In this document: positions 7,966-16,963 of the stretch, piece after piece
Layout of the letters: every line of letters starts with the position of its first letter
Position numbering within the stretch: the stretch's first letter is position 1
Assembly (NCBI RefSeq): GCF_016706325.1
Contig: NZ_JADJJX010000001.1
Location: 930,001-994,000, forward strand
Direction: 5' to 3'
Source of the DNA: Methanothrix sp.
GTDB lineage: Archaea > Halobacteriota > Methanosarcinia > Methanotrichales > Methanotrichaceae
DNA: 64,000 nucleotides
Notes under the pieces: model-generated
Databases searched by the model: none
What the model was told of the DNA's origin: nothing
The model's input: only the letters and a program-made list of their open reading frames with translations
Program-made: the position numbers and the translations under genes

Positions 7966-9138
7966 ATGAGGTGCACTCCCCCGCCTGAGAGAAGAGATAC
8001 AGCATTTGCTCTTATTCTCACCGCCCTTTTCGGGGCCTGCATTCTGCTTTCAATCATCATTCCCTCCCAGATATGCCTTGCCCGCGGGGGGGAAGCGGAG
8101 GAGATGAACCTCTCATCCGATACTGCACTATCGAAGCTGACGGAGGGGAATGAATCACCGGCCCAAGAAGGGATACCGGTGCACGTCTACATCACAAACA
8201 ATGACAATGAGAAGCTTGATGTCTCCCTGTTTATAGACTCGGAATTGATAGACCACAAATCGATATCCTCAGGATCGGATCAAAAGATGGACAGATATCT
8301 TCTGGAGAAGGGAAGGCACACCTTCAAGATAACCTGGTGGGATGAGGATGTGAAGAGCTCCTTTGAGGTGGAAGAGACAAGAGATATAACAGCCGAGACA
8401 TCGGTAAATCTATACACCATCCTCAATGATAAGCCTGAGGAGTATGAGATAACTGTGAATCTGGTCAATGAGAACTCCCGGGAGCTGGAAGCATTTCTCT
8501 ATGCCGACGGCAGCTTCAAGAAGAGCAAGAAGGTGGGAAAGGAGAGCAGTGCTGAGCTGGGGAAGATAAAGCTCAAAGAGGGCATTCACAATCTATCGGT
8601 CAGATGGCAGGATGATGATACCAGAATAGAGTATGAAAAGACGAAAAAGCTGATGGTAAAGCGCGATGAGGCAATCATATTCTATGCCCCAAAAGGGGTA
8701 TCCTTTGAGGCCAAGAATGCCTCCTCCACGGCAGTGGATAGCTCCCCTGGTGTCAGCAATAAAAAAGCGAGCACAAAAAATGAGAATATCGACAAAGAGG
8801 ATTCCGTCGATAAGGTGGATGATAGCAGCAAGAATGCTTCAAAGAGCAATAGTTCCTCTGCAGAGGTCGATGATGAGAAGGAGGGAGCAAAGGAGGTTGC
8901 TATTGAGAAGAGGGGTGCAAAGGAGGATGCTATTGAGAAGGGGGATCAGACATCAAGCCAGCATGGGAGTGGACCTGCTGCCAGCATAGGCAACCTCCAT
9001 CAGGATAATTCGAAGGGGAAAAACCCACCCGCAAAGAATGCCAACTCCATGATTGGGGGTTCATTGGAGGACGAAAATCGATTGTACATCTACGCGGCAT
9101 TGATCATGCTGACGATCTATCTTCTCTTAAGGCATTGA
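7966..9138 (+). CDS. Surface-anchored protein with two tandem beta domains
   Basis: A 390-residue protein of no recognised family. An N-terminal hydrophobic segment (~14-36) is a signal peptide or anchor. Two related beta-rich domains follow at ~67-150 and ~155-245; both contain a short D/N-x-x strand and a common closing pattern (HTFKITWWDED and HNLSVRWQDDD), so they arose by duplication. Residues ~250-365 are low-complexity Lys/Glu/Ser and include an imperfect repeat (KEGAKEVAIEKRGAKEDAIE). The protein ends in a TM helix (YIYAALIMLTIYLLL) with a short basic tail, an archaeal cell-surface anchor pattern. The next gene begins 1 nt after the stop, so the two are translationally coupled. Confidence 0.75.
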   Translation: MRCTPPPERRDTAFALILTALFGACILLSIIIPSQICLARGGEAEEMNLSSDTALSKLTEGNESPAQEGIPVHVYITNNDNEKLDVSLFIDSELIDHKSISSGSDQKMDRYLLEKGRHTFKITWWDEDVKSSFEVEETRDITAETSVNLYTILNDKPEEYEITVNLVNENSRELEAFLYADGSFKKSKKVGKESSAELGKIKLKEGIHNLSVRWQDDDTRIEYEKTKKLMVKRDEAIIFYAPKGVSFEAKNASSTAVDSSPGVSNKKASTKNENIDKEDSVDKVDDSSKNASKSNSSSAEVDDEKEGAKEVAIEKRGAKEDAIEKGDQTSSQHGSGPAASIGNLHQDNSKGKNPPAKNANSMIGGSLEDENRLYIYAALIMLTIYLLLRH

Positions 9139-9139
9139 G

Positions 9140-10732
9140 ATGATCAGAGCCTTTTTGATCCTGATGCTGCTGCTCTCCACTGCTCAGGCAACAGTCTGGG
9201 GACAGGGGATCTCAGGCGAGCTACACTGGAAAGAGCAATTGACACTGGAGGATTATACCCTGACCCTGGCCGACTTTTCCCTGGAGGAGAGGCTGATGGT
9301 CTTGGTGGAGCTGCAGGAGGGAGGGCGCCTCATTGCCCGCCGGGCTCTTCATGCTGGTGAGTGGCTCGTCATAAACGATTCATTGAGGGTCAGCGCCCTG
9401 AAGATCGCTGATGAAGGGGATAAGGATGAGCCTTATGCCATTATGAGAATGCAGCTTCCCAGCGCCCCGGAGATATCACTGATCTTAAGCCTCGATAAGG
9501 ATCTCTACCGAGGCGGGGAGGAGATCAAAATGCTGCTATCTGTGGAGAATCGAGGCGCTGTTGATGCAGAAGATCTGAAGATAACACTGGATTCCAGTCC
9601 CCCTATTTTCAGCAGGAGGTTCAACATATCAAGCCTTCAGGCGGGATCGGCCTGGGATGATAAGAAAAAGACGGCCCAAATCGATCCCATCAGGATCGAT
9701 CTGGTGGCTCCATATCTGCTCGAGGCATGCGATCTGCAGGTCAATGTCCATGCTCAATATGCTGATCCAGATGGAAATTCCCATCAGTCATGGGGCGGAG
9801 GCAAGGCGCATATATTCGGCCCTCTCCGGCTTTTCAAGAGGGTTGAAGGGACTATGGAGTTATCTGAAAGCTACTATGTGATAAATACCCTCAGCAACAC
9901 TGGAAACAGGACATTCTCTGTGGATCTGTCCGATTACACGGGAAAGGAATTTAGCAGCAATGAGACCCTCCAGTGGAAGATCGTTCTTGAGCCTGATCAG
10001 ACGAAGACGGTCAGCTATCGCATAAAGCCCACAGAGCCAGCCATGGGCATATCTCTTCCCGATGCCGTAGCCTCGTTCCGCGTGGGGGAGAGGATTTACA
10101 CCATCCGCTCCAACAGGCCGGTGGTGGATGTCACCGGGCCCTTGATCGATGCTAAGAGGAGCATCAGCCCCAAGAGGGTGAAGGCGGGGGAAGAGGTGGT
10201 GATGTCCTTGGAGCTGGAGAATCGCGGCAATAGAAAGGCAGTGCTGAGGATGGCAGAGATGATTCCCGAGGGGGCAGAGCTGATCTCAGGGGAGATAAAT
10301 GAGTCCTTCATGCTCTTCCCGGGCGAGAAGGCCGACAGGAAGATCCGACTGCTGGTGATGGATCCGGATGGAATCGGCATCCCTTCTTCCGTAGTGAGAT
10401 ATCGGGATGTGAGGGGGAATGATTACAGCACCAGAACCTCTCCCCTCCGGGTTACAGTGGAGGAAGAGAAGACGGGCAGCCCATCAAATGCCTCCCGGAA
10501 TGATACTGCCGAAAGCAGCATGTCCAAAGTGAGCGACCCGGGAGATGGCCAGGAAGATGGCCAGGCAATAGCCCCATCACCGGATAGCAGGAATCGGGAT
10601 GAGGAACGGCTGATTCCCAGGAGGCCCGATCATGGGGCGGCTGAGAGCAGATCTGGCCTGGGGCAGAGGCTATCGATTTTGTTGATACTGATCATATTGC
10701 TGCTCTCAGTGGCTCTGGATCGCTACCTTTAG
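9140..10732 (+). CDS. Secreted CARDB-like protein with C-terminal anchor
   Basis: A 530-residue surface protein. A signal peptide (1-21) precedes an N-terminal beta domain (GELHWKEQLTLEDYTLTLAD) and several Ig-like/CARDB-type domains, recognisable by repeated LVLSLENRG-type motifs (MLLSVENRGAVDAEDLKITL at ~133; VMSLELENRGNRKAVLRMAE at ~355). A Ser/Asp/Arg-rich linker leads to a C-terminal TM helix (LSILLILIILLLSVAL) and two residues. It starts 1 nt after the upstream gene and shares its architecture of extracellular beta domains, linker and TM anchor, so the two probably form a cell-surface complex. Function unknown. Confidence 0.75.
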   Translation: MIRAFLILMLLLSTAQATVWGQGISGELHWKEQLTLEDYTLTLADFSLEERLMVLVELQEGGRLIARRALHAGEWLVINDSLRVSALKIADEGDKDEPYAIMRMQLPSAPEISLILSLDKDLYRGGEEIKMLLSVENRGAVDAEDLKITLDSSPPIFSRRFNISSLQAGSAWDDKKKTAQIDPIRIDLVAPYLLEACDLQVNVHAQYADPDGNSHQSWGGGKAHIFGPLRLFKRVEGTMELSESYYVINTLSNTGNRTFSVDLSDYTGKEFSSNETLQWKIVLEPDQTKTVSYRIKPTEPAMGISLPDAVASFRVGERIYTIRSNRPVVDVTGPLIDAKRSISPKRVKAGEEVVMSLELENRGNRKAVLRMAEMIPEGAELISGEINESFMLFPGEKADRKIRLLVMDPDGIGIPSSVVRYRDVRGNDYSTRTSPLRVTVEEEKTGSPSNASRNDTAESSMSKVSDPGDGQEDGQAIAPSPDSRNRDEERLIPRRPDHGAAESRSGLGQRLSILLILIILLLSVALDRYL

Positions 10733-10850
10733 GCGGTCACAAATTCTCTCTCCTGTGGCATCTGATGCCCTGCTGTATCTCATCTGCGGCACAATATCCG
10801 TTATCCTTCCCTCTTTCATAACGGCAATGCGATCGCTCATATGAGCGTTT
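10706..10850 (-). pseudogene. C-terminal remnant of ABC transporter ATPase
   Basis: On the minus strand, translation from ~10850 reads AHMSDRIAVMKEGRITDI and continues to a TGA at 10706-10708. That is the typical segment just after the H-loop in ABC ATPases (SDRIAVMKEGRI). The rest of the gene (Walker A, signature, Walker B) is absent and IS5-derived sequence begins within ~60 bp. The remnant overlaps the 3' end of the plus-strand gene ending at 10732. Confidence 0.65.
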
Positions 10851-11174
10851 CGAAAAACCTATCCATCGAAATGTTTATATACTATTAATACTATAATAAT
10901 TCTATATGAGAACTCTCATTGATTTTGCCATTAGAACAGAATATGCTCGGATTAAAACTCTCGGAGACGATCTCTGTGAAATGGGATCGCAAATCGATTG
11001 GGAGCGTTAGCCATTGATGTATAAAAATAAGACCAGTCATGGAGGCCGCCCCAATATTGATATTGTGATTATGATTAAGCTGCTTGTACTTCAGCATTGG
11101 TTTGGCTTATCCGATCCTGAATTAGAGAGACAAGTTGCCGATAGGATCTCATTTTGCATTTTTCTCGGCACTAC

Positions 11175-11996
11175 TGTATTCGCCGACTCAATTTTGACCC
11201 CCTATTTAAGGAAACGCCAGTTCGTTTTTGACCCCCCAGAAACCTCCTAGTCTCTAGAGGTGGCGGAAGCCCTCCAGCCCCCCCCCCCCCCCCCCCCCCC
11301 CCCTCCAACCCCCCCCCCCCCCCCCCCCCCCCCCACCAACAAGACTTCCCCTTCCAGCCCCCCGAATGGCTAGCGCCCGAGATACCCCCCACCCCCCACC
11401 CCTAGCCCAGCCGACGCCTGCGCCCCATTACGCCCCCCAACCTGTGTGAACGCGGGACGCCCACATGCGCGCTCATCAACCCGCACCGCCCCCACTTAAC
11501 AGGCTGGGCTTTCGCTATATGCGAGCCCAGCCGAAAAAGAGCCCAACCCGACCCAAAAGCAGCCCCCCCCTCGTTTTTCATCACGCCCGACCAGGGGGTC
11601 CGCCCCCCTTTACCGCGCACGTAAACGCGACCCCCACGTCCTGCCAGCCCGAAAGAGTGCTCGACTTCGCTTGCAGTCCGCCGACAACCGCCCCAAGCCG
11701 CTTTCCACAAAAGAGGTTCGAGGATCTATTAGGAGTTTGCCCAAGAGGCGAGAGGTTATCCCGAACTAAACGTGTCTTAAAGAAAGGAGTGTTATCCAGA
11801 CAGCCCCAGTCGTAGCAGCACCCGAGTCCCCCCCGCACCCAGCCAATTATACAAACAGTTAAGGCCCCAGAGCTTGGGTCCCGCCGCCCCTCCCGGACCG
11901 ACCATCCCCGCGCCCCCCACCCCCCCTCGAACGACAAGTTCCGCAAAAGTACGAGACGGAGTTTCTCCAACCGCGGGGGTCAATCCCATACACTAC
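11175..11996. other. 822-bp C-rich block inserted in IS5 transposase (possible artefact)
   Basis: This block interrupts the transposase reading frame exactly: CACTAC occurs at 11169-11174 and again at 11991-11996, and removing one copy plus the block restores the codons for LGTT-E-VVPDF. Its base composition is unlike the rest of the window (plus strand very rich in C, poor in G) and it contains two runs of 26 C. It codes for nothing recognisable and has no terminal inverted repeats. Either it is low-quality or foreign sequence put in at assembly, or a real insertion with a 6-bp target duplication. I favour an artefact. Confidence 0.7.
11278..11334. repeat. Two runs of 26 C separated by TCCAA
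   Basis: C residues run from 11278 to 11303, then T-CC-AA, then C from 11309 to 11334. Such homopolymers are essentially unknown in archaeal chromosomes of this type and are a warning sign for the sequence quality of the surrounding block. Confidence 0.9.
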
Positions 11997-12414
11997 AGAA
12001 GTGGTTCCCGATTTCAGTACTGTTTGGCTATTTCGCGAGCGCGTTATCAAGAGCGGCAAACTCGAGGATCTTTGGGGGGGAGCTCCAGAGGCAGATCGAC
12101 GAGAAAGAGTATACCGTAAAGGAGGGCTCTATCCAGGATGCAACGTTTATAACGCCGATCCCGGTCAGAAGAGGAAAAAGAAGGATCAAGAGGCCGAATG
12201 CAAGAAGGAGGACAAAGATTCGGAAACCATTGGGTCGATACAGGTTCAAGAATTTGATAAAGGCTTGCTAGATATTTCAAATAATATTATTAATAGCCAG
12301 AAAAAACCAATGAGATCTCATTATGAACCGATAAATGAAGGTAGCTGGGCAAAAAAGGGCGTCAAGAGCTTTTTCGGTTATAAAGGGCACATTGAAGGAA
12401 GCGTATGCTAGAAC

Positions 12415-12738
12415 ATCAAAGCATATCAGACGGAGCAGGGGGTTATCCTGCCATATTGGGGAACCATACGTGATATTGGACCTTCAATGACACAGGTGAT
12501 TATCGCCAAGTTTCTCCGGGGTATCCCTGCACCGCATATTGCCAGAACGACACAGCATACAGAGGGGGCATGTGATCGATATATCAAGGCCTTTAAGAAA
12601 GTCAGAATGTTGAATGGCAAGATAAAACCACTGGAAATTGATCGAATACTTGAGATGAGCGAACGATTGGTGAAGGAGTATATTGTACTAATCGACGAGC
12701 AAAGAGCTATTGAAGGGGAGGGTAATCATGTTAGCTGA
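12415..12738 (+). pseudogene. DUF1670-family mobile-element protein, C-terminal remnant
   Basis: The segment reads VLPYWGTIRDIGPSMTH in one frame, then from ~12487 in another frame continues as HIARTTQHTEGACDRYIKAF and SERLVKEYIVLIDE. These match the C-terminal part of DUF1670 proteins, which are associated with transposon-like elements in archaea and bacteria: a helix-turn-helix-like segment followed by a VKEYI helix. The frame change near 12490 and the missing N-terminus show that it is broken. It directly abuts the truncated IS5 copy, so two elements are nested or fused here. Confidence 0.65.
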
Positions 12739-12773
12739 ACAGATTTCATGGGAAGACGACATATGTCGTCATT

Positions 12774-13055
12774 TTAGTTCGATGCCTTTATGGCTTCGGC
12801 CAATCTGTGCCCTTTCTTTGTCAGCTCATAATATACCCATTGATTTATTTTGTCCTCTTTCACGACCAATCCGGCCTTAACCAATACGCTCAAATTGTCA
12901 TAGATCGTCGATTTTGGAAGGCCAGAGGTTCTAGATAGCTCAGTCACAGTCATACGCCTCGAAGAAAGATTCCTGATAATAGTAGTTCTCTTACTTAAGG
13001 CCGGGACCTTGAGTGCTTTGCTACTAAAAGCTTTATCGGATAGTAGATCGCTCAT
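12774..13055 (-). CDS. Winged-helix transcriptional regulator (ArsR/MarR type)
   Basis: A 93-residue DNA-binding protein. A winged helix-turn-helix is clear: TTIIRNLSSRRMTVTELSRT, then GLPKSTIYDNLSVLVKAGLV as recognition helix and VKEDKINQWVYYELTKKGHR as the wing. It has no ligand-binding domain and no Cys/His metal site of the ArsR kind. Similar small regulators are common in methanogens and often act on a neighbouring gene. It is transcribed leftward, away from the AT-rich 600-bp gap, and is intact despite the surrounding IS debris. Confidence 0.8.
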   Translation of the reverse strand: MSDLLSDKAFSSKALKVPALSKRTTIIRNLSSRRMTVTELSRTSGLPKSTIYDNLSVLVKAGLVVKEDKINQWVYYELTKKGHRLAEAIKASN

Positions 13056-13650
13056 AGATATATCTTTTCGTTTTTGGATCGAACATAGTGCATAAACTTT
13101 GGATTATAATGATAGATGCAGTCTTGACTGTACTTTCCAAGTTTTTCACTTCAACCACCAACTTTATAAACTGAATCCAATTCTTACATAATCAACTAGC
13201 GATAGATATCCGTTTTATGTTAATATTTTGCTATTTAATAACATTTAATTTACCTCTTTACTGCATTACATATGCAAAATCAAAAACTTGGAAACTACAG
13301 CAGTCTTGAGAATATTAAAATTATGTTCAGCTTAAAGTTACGTAAGTATAATTCCAATAAGTTAGCTTGAGCCAAGCAAAAATACCAGTATTTAATCAGC
13401 AATTGAGATGATAATGATTGAAAATTTTATATTTAATTAATTTTATATATTTTGTTTGTCGGCTGAGATTTGAAAAATAATTGCTCGTGCCGAGGCATTT
13501 AGGGAATTAATTGCTATCTATGAAAGTAGTAATATAATTAAATCCATTTTCTATATTGCCTGAGAAAGCTATTCTTTTTCTAATAGTAAAGTTTATATTA
13601 CATAATGTTATATACACATTACATAGGAGTAATATGACTCCATGACTTAT
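13056..13650. other. AT-rich intergenic region
   Basis: About 600 bp, visibly A+T-rich, between divergently transcribed genes. I see no ORF with protein features and no recognised RNA gene. It should hold the promoters of the winged-helix regulator and the beta-helix protein; several TATA-like stretches (for example TTTTATATATTTT near 13440) prevent a firm choice. Confidence 0.4.
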
Positions 13651-13666
13651 AAGGAGAGTGGGTAGT

Positions 13667-15280
13667 TTGACTAAGAAAATAGGATTATTTCTAGGCTTAT
13701 TCGCTATGATTGGACTGGCTATTAGCACAGGGGTCTCAGAATTCAAAGTTGATTCGATGACCTTCCAACTGGCTAGCGATTATGTAAACATCTCTAGCAA
13801 TGCTGACCTCATGAAGTTCAAAGGAAGCGGCACGGCCGATGACCCTTATATTATCGATGGCTTGAATCTGAACAACCATATTGGAAACGGAATAGTGATA
13901 AGAAATACAGATGCCTACATCTTGATAAAGAACTGCACAATGGCTAACTTAACAGGAAATTATTATGGCCTATATGATGTAAACGGAATAAATATTGATG
14001 ATGCCAAGAACGTTCGCGTAGAGAATTGCAGGCTATCAGGCAGCGGAAGCAGTCTTAGCGTTAGCAGTGCTGAAAATATTCAGATCACGAACTATAGGGG
14101 CGAGAACATAATGTTCAATGGCGTCAAAAATGGCTTAATCGAGAACTGCAACTCCGAGCATATTCTTGTTCAAGAAAAGATAGAGCTCATGTCGTCCCCT
14201 AGGGTAACAACGGATTTTATGCCTGAGACCCGTGTTCCTTCCCAGAACTGCTTGATAAAGGATTGTAAATCGGCATATGAGATCGTATTATTCAGCCCCA
14301 AGAACTGTATTGTGGAGAACTGCTATGTTAAAGACGGATGGCTTATGGCTTTCACCCCTATCAATACCTCATTCATAAATAGCACTGTAGTAAATGCCAC
14401 AATGGAGATGGATTTCTCTTCAAATACAACCCTTGAGAATATGACTTTAGTTGACCTTAAGGGCATAAACCTCGGGGGATTCAGCCCAGAGAGCTATTCG
14501 CCGGTGGTGAAGAACAGCACAGCAAATGGTGAAAAGATCTACTACTATCATGATCAGAAAGGGTTGCACTTGGAAAACCTGACTGCAGGGTATATATGGC
14601 TGGTTGACTGCCCAGAAACCAGGATCGAAGGGGTTGAAGCTGGGGGCATTTTTGCGATCAACTCAAACAGTAGCACTATAGAGGGATCAAAGGCTAATCA
14701 GATTATTCTTGCCCTCTCAAAGGATGTACTGATCGTCAATAACACTTTGAGAGGTTCAAGCGCCAGGGAAGCAATAAAGCTAGATACGGGCACAAGTAAC
14801 ATCACTCTATACCATAACATTATAACCAAGAGCGAACGGTATTTCGGCGAAAACTTATTTGCTTCGGGTATTGATGCCTCGCCATCCGATGGTAACAACA
14901 CATTCGAGAACAATATAATCACGGATTCAGGATACGGCATACAGGCTGGAGGCAACAACACTTTCACGGGAAATACGATAGCAAATAACATCGTCGGCAT
15001 CAAAGTCTCCGGCAACAACAACAGGGTCACTCAGAATAACTTCATCTACAACGGCGTCGATGCCGAACAGAGCAGCTATATTAACATCAGATTTGCCAAC
15101 AATATCTGGGACGGAAATTTCTGGGCTACTTACAAGGGCGTTGAAAAGGATAAAACTGGATTAGGAAGTACGCCCTATGTAGAGAACATACCCTTCCCGA
15201 GGCCGTGCGAGCCTTCGCCTCAAGTGCAGGAGCCGGTAATAGATAAAGTTCCAAGTATAGTGCCGATAAGCAAAACTTAG
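13667..15280 (+). CDS. Secreted right-handed beta-helix (NosD/PbH1-like) protein
   Basis: A ~537-residue exported protein. I prefer the TTG at 13667: the AAGGAGA SD at 13651-13657 directly abuts the GTG at 13658 but is well spaced from the TTG. A signal peptide (KKIGLFLGLFAMIGLAIS) is followed by the NosD-type opening KGSGTADDPYIIDGLNL and then repeated ~22-residue beta-helix rungs with N-C-x-x and IENC motifs (VRVENCRLSG; CIVENCYVKDG; NNTFTGNTIANNIVGIKVSG). These folds occur in carbohydrate-active enzymes and adhesins; no catalytic residues can be assigned. It belongs to the visibly AT-rich island and may be acquired. Confidence 0.8.
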   Translation: MTKKIGLFLGLFAMIGLAISTGVSEFKVDSMTFQLASDYVNISSNADLMKFKGSGTADDPYIIDGLNLNNHIGNGIVIRNTDAYILIKNCTMANLTGNYYGLYDVNGINIDDAKNVRVENCRLSGSGSSLSVSSAENIQITNYRGENIMFNGVKNGLIENCNSEHILVQEKIELMSSPRVTTDFMPETRVPSQNCLIKDCKSAYEIVLFSPKNCIVENCYVKDGWLMAFTPINTSFINSTVVNATMEMDFSSNTTLENMTLVDLKGINLGGFSPESYSPVVKNSTANGEKIYYYHDQKGLHLENLTAGYIWLVDCPETRIEGVEAGGIFAINSNSSTIEGSKANQIILALSKDVLIVNNTLRGSSAREAIKLDTGTSNITLYHNIITKSERYFGENLFASGIDASPSDGNNTFENNIITDSGYGIQAGGNNTFTGNTIANNIVGIKVSGNNNRVTQNNFIYNGVDAEQSSYINIRFANNIWDGNFWATYKGVEKDKTGLGSTPYVENIPFPRPCEPSPQVQEPVIDKVPSIVPISKT

Positions 15281-15407
15281 TGAGCAAAACTGCGATAAAA
15301 CGAATAGTAGGGTCGTATAAGGCAGTAGGTAGGCTTAGAGGAACAGCAACTGCTGCCTTCCACAATATATTTCACAGAAATGCAACCGATTTAAGAGGCG
15401 ATATATT

Positions 15408-16595
15408 TTGAAGATAGTATTAATATTAGGGTTGACAATGCTGATGCTAGGCATTTTAGGAGCTTCAGCTCAGCCTGAAGAGGTATGGAACAAAACCTTT
15501 GGTGGATCGGGTATCGACCTTGGTAGCCAAGCACAAGAAACCGAAGATGGTGGATATATCCTCGTTGGCAGCACTGAATCATATGGTGCTGGAAGAGAAG
15601 ATGCCTGGCTGATAAAAACTGATTCCAATGGCAACGAACTATGGAATAGGATCTATGGCGGTCCAAAAGAGGATAACGGGTATTCTGTTCAGAAGACAGA
15701 AGATGGTGGATACATTACTGTGGGTGCCACTAAATCCTATGGCTCCGGGGATTCAGATGCATGGCTAATAAAGACAGATGCTGCTGGAAATAAACAATGG
15801 GATAAAACCTTTGGCGGAAGAGATATAGATGAGGGTAGATCCGTTCTACAGGCAAATGATGGGGGTTATATCATTGCTGGCTTAACACGCTCCTTTGGCG
15901 CTGGGGATTCAGATGCATGGCTGATAAAGACGGATCCCTCTGGTAAAGAGCAATGGAACAGAACCTTTGGCGGACCGGGTTATGATGCAGGCTGGGCAGT
16001 TGATAAGACAAACGATGGTGGATATATCATCACAGGCTCCACAGAGTCTTATGGCCCTGATGGAAGTAGTAATTTTTGGCTGATAAAAACTAACTCTACT
16101 GGTATCACGCAATGGGAAAAGACATTTGGTGGTTCAGCCTGGGATGGCTGCAGAGCAGTCCGAGAAACAAAAGATGGCGGCTATATTCTAGTAGGTGATA
16201 CGCAGTCTTTTAGTGCAGGCGCACAGGACGTTTGGGTAATAAAGACCGACCCCTCTGGTAAAGAGCAATGGAATAAAACCTATGGAGGATCTGGCTATGA
16301 ATGGGGATTCTCAATACAGCAGACTAATGATAGTGGCTATATTATCGCAGGTTCAACGGAATCTTACGGCTTATTAGTGACTACCTCAGGACCTGAGAAA
16401 CGTATCCCGGGTAATGCTTGGCTAATAAAAACAGATTCTAATGGCAACGAACTATGGAATACGACCTTTGGCGGAAAGGGAACTGATGGTGCCTACTCAA
16501 TACAAGAGACCAAAGCTGGAGGATATATTATTGGAGGCAGTACTACTTCATATGGTAACAAAAGCGTAGATGCATGGCTGATAAGGGTAAATTGA
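15408..16595 (+). CDS. Secreted seven-repeat beta-propeller-like protein
   Basis: A 395-residue exported protein starting at TTG 15408 with a GAGG SD ~10 nt upstream. After a signal peptide (~1-22) there are seven copies of a ~50-residue repeat with the consensus DGGYIIAGSTESYGAG and DAWLIKTDSNGNELWNKTFG. Seven repeats suggest a seven-bladed propeller. Similar repeat proteins are abundant in methanogens and are thought to be surface proteins; no function is established. A paralogue lies at 18311-19564 on the opposite strand, facing this one, with the PatG-like operon between them. Confidence 0.8.
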   Translation: MKIVLILGLTMLMLGILGASAQPEEVWNKTFGGSGIDLGSQAQETEDGGYILVGSTESYGAGREDAWLIKTDSNGNELWNRIYGGPKEDNGYSVQKTEDGGYITVGATKSYGSGDSDAWLIKTDAAGNKQWDKTFGGRDIDEGRSVLQANDGGYIIAGLTRSFGAGDSDAWLIKTDPSGKEQWNRTFGGPGYDAGWAVDKTNDGGYIITGSTESYGPDGSSNFWLIKTNSTGITQWEKTFGGSAWDGCRAVRETKDGGYILVGDTQSFSAGAQDVWVIKTDPSGKEQWNKTYGGSGYEWGFSIQQTNDSGYIIAGSTESYGLLVTTSGPEKRIPGNAWLIKTDSNGNELWNTTFGGKGTDGAYSIQETKAGGYIIGGSTTSYGNKSVDAWLIRVN

Positions 16596-16755
16596 GAGGT
16601 AACTATCTTAAAAGCTTTATTTTTAGATTATCTGTCAAGTTAAAAGTTACTTGATTATAGAGAGACGTGATGGTATGTTATTATTCACCACCTGTTGCTG
16701 CATAAATTATAAAATTAAAAAAAAAATAGAAAATGTTATTCGGAGGAACACTTAG

Positions 16756-16938
16756 TTACCGGCAGTAGTAGTCAGGAGCTATATACGTATGCTGGTACGC
16801 TGGTACAGAGGAACCACATTGTGCTCTGAACGCCGAAAGGGCTGCAGAGCATGCTGGACCCACGTAGAAGCTGCAGTAAGTAGGTCCTACACAACCGTCG
16901 GATGGTGTGCTAGTCCAATAGCAGCAATAACATGTCAT
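16756..16938 (-). CDS. 60-residue Cys-rich peptide, candidate RiPP precursor
   Basis: A small protein with nine Cys residues and many aromatic residues (opening MTCYCCYWTSTPSDGC; ending in YYCR). It has no signal peptide or membrane helix. It starts 25 nt after the stop of the upstream 309-residue gene and has a near-perfect SD, AAAGGAGGTGA, 8 nt before its ATG, so high translation is expected. The upstream protein resembles the C-terminal region of cyanobactin protease PatG, so I infer that this may be its modified substrate. It could instead be a metal-binding or structural peptide. No leader/core boundary is visible. Confidence 0.65.
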   Translation of the reverse strand: MTCYCCYWTSTPSDGCVGPTYCSFYVGPACSAALSAFRAQCGSSVPAYQHTYIAPDYYCR

Positions 16939-16963
16939 TTTTTTTCACCTCCTTTCAAATTGT

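Larger units (their letters stand above)
10906..12411 (+). pseudogene. IS5-family transposase, disrupted
   Basis: The N-terminal half reads from ATG 10906 (MRTLIDFAIRTEYARIKTLG) through the IS5 hallmark GGRPNIDIVIMIKLLVLQHW to RISFCIFLGTT at ~11174. The match resumes at 11997 with VVPDFSTVWLFRERVIKSGK. In between is an unrelated C-rich block (separate entry). There is an in-frame TAG near 11007, a frameshift at the GGGGGGG run near 12075, a second near 12150, and the C-terminal catalytic half is missing after SWAKKGVKSFFGYKGHI. The gene is dead. The original insertion may have removed most of the ABC ATPase gene whose tail lies at 10706-10850. Confidence 0.8.

Noticed and set aside
11402..11989. 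Several long frames in the C-rich block as genes
   Set aside because: They arise from skewed composition, are Gly/Pro/Arg-rich, lack SD sites and match nothing recognisable.
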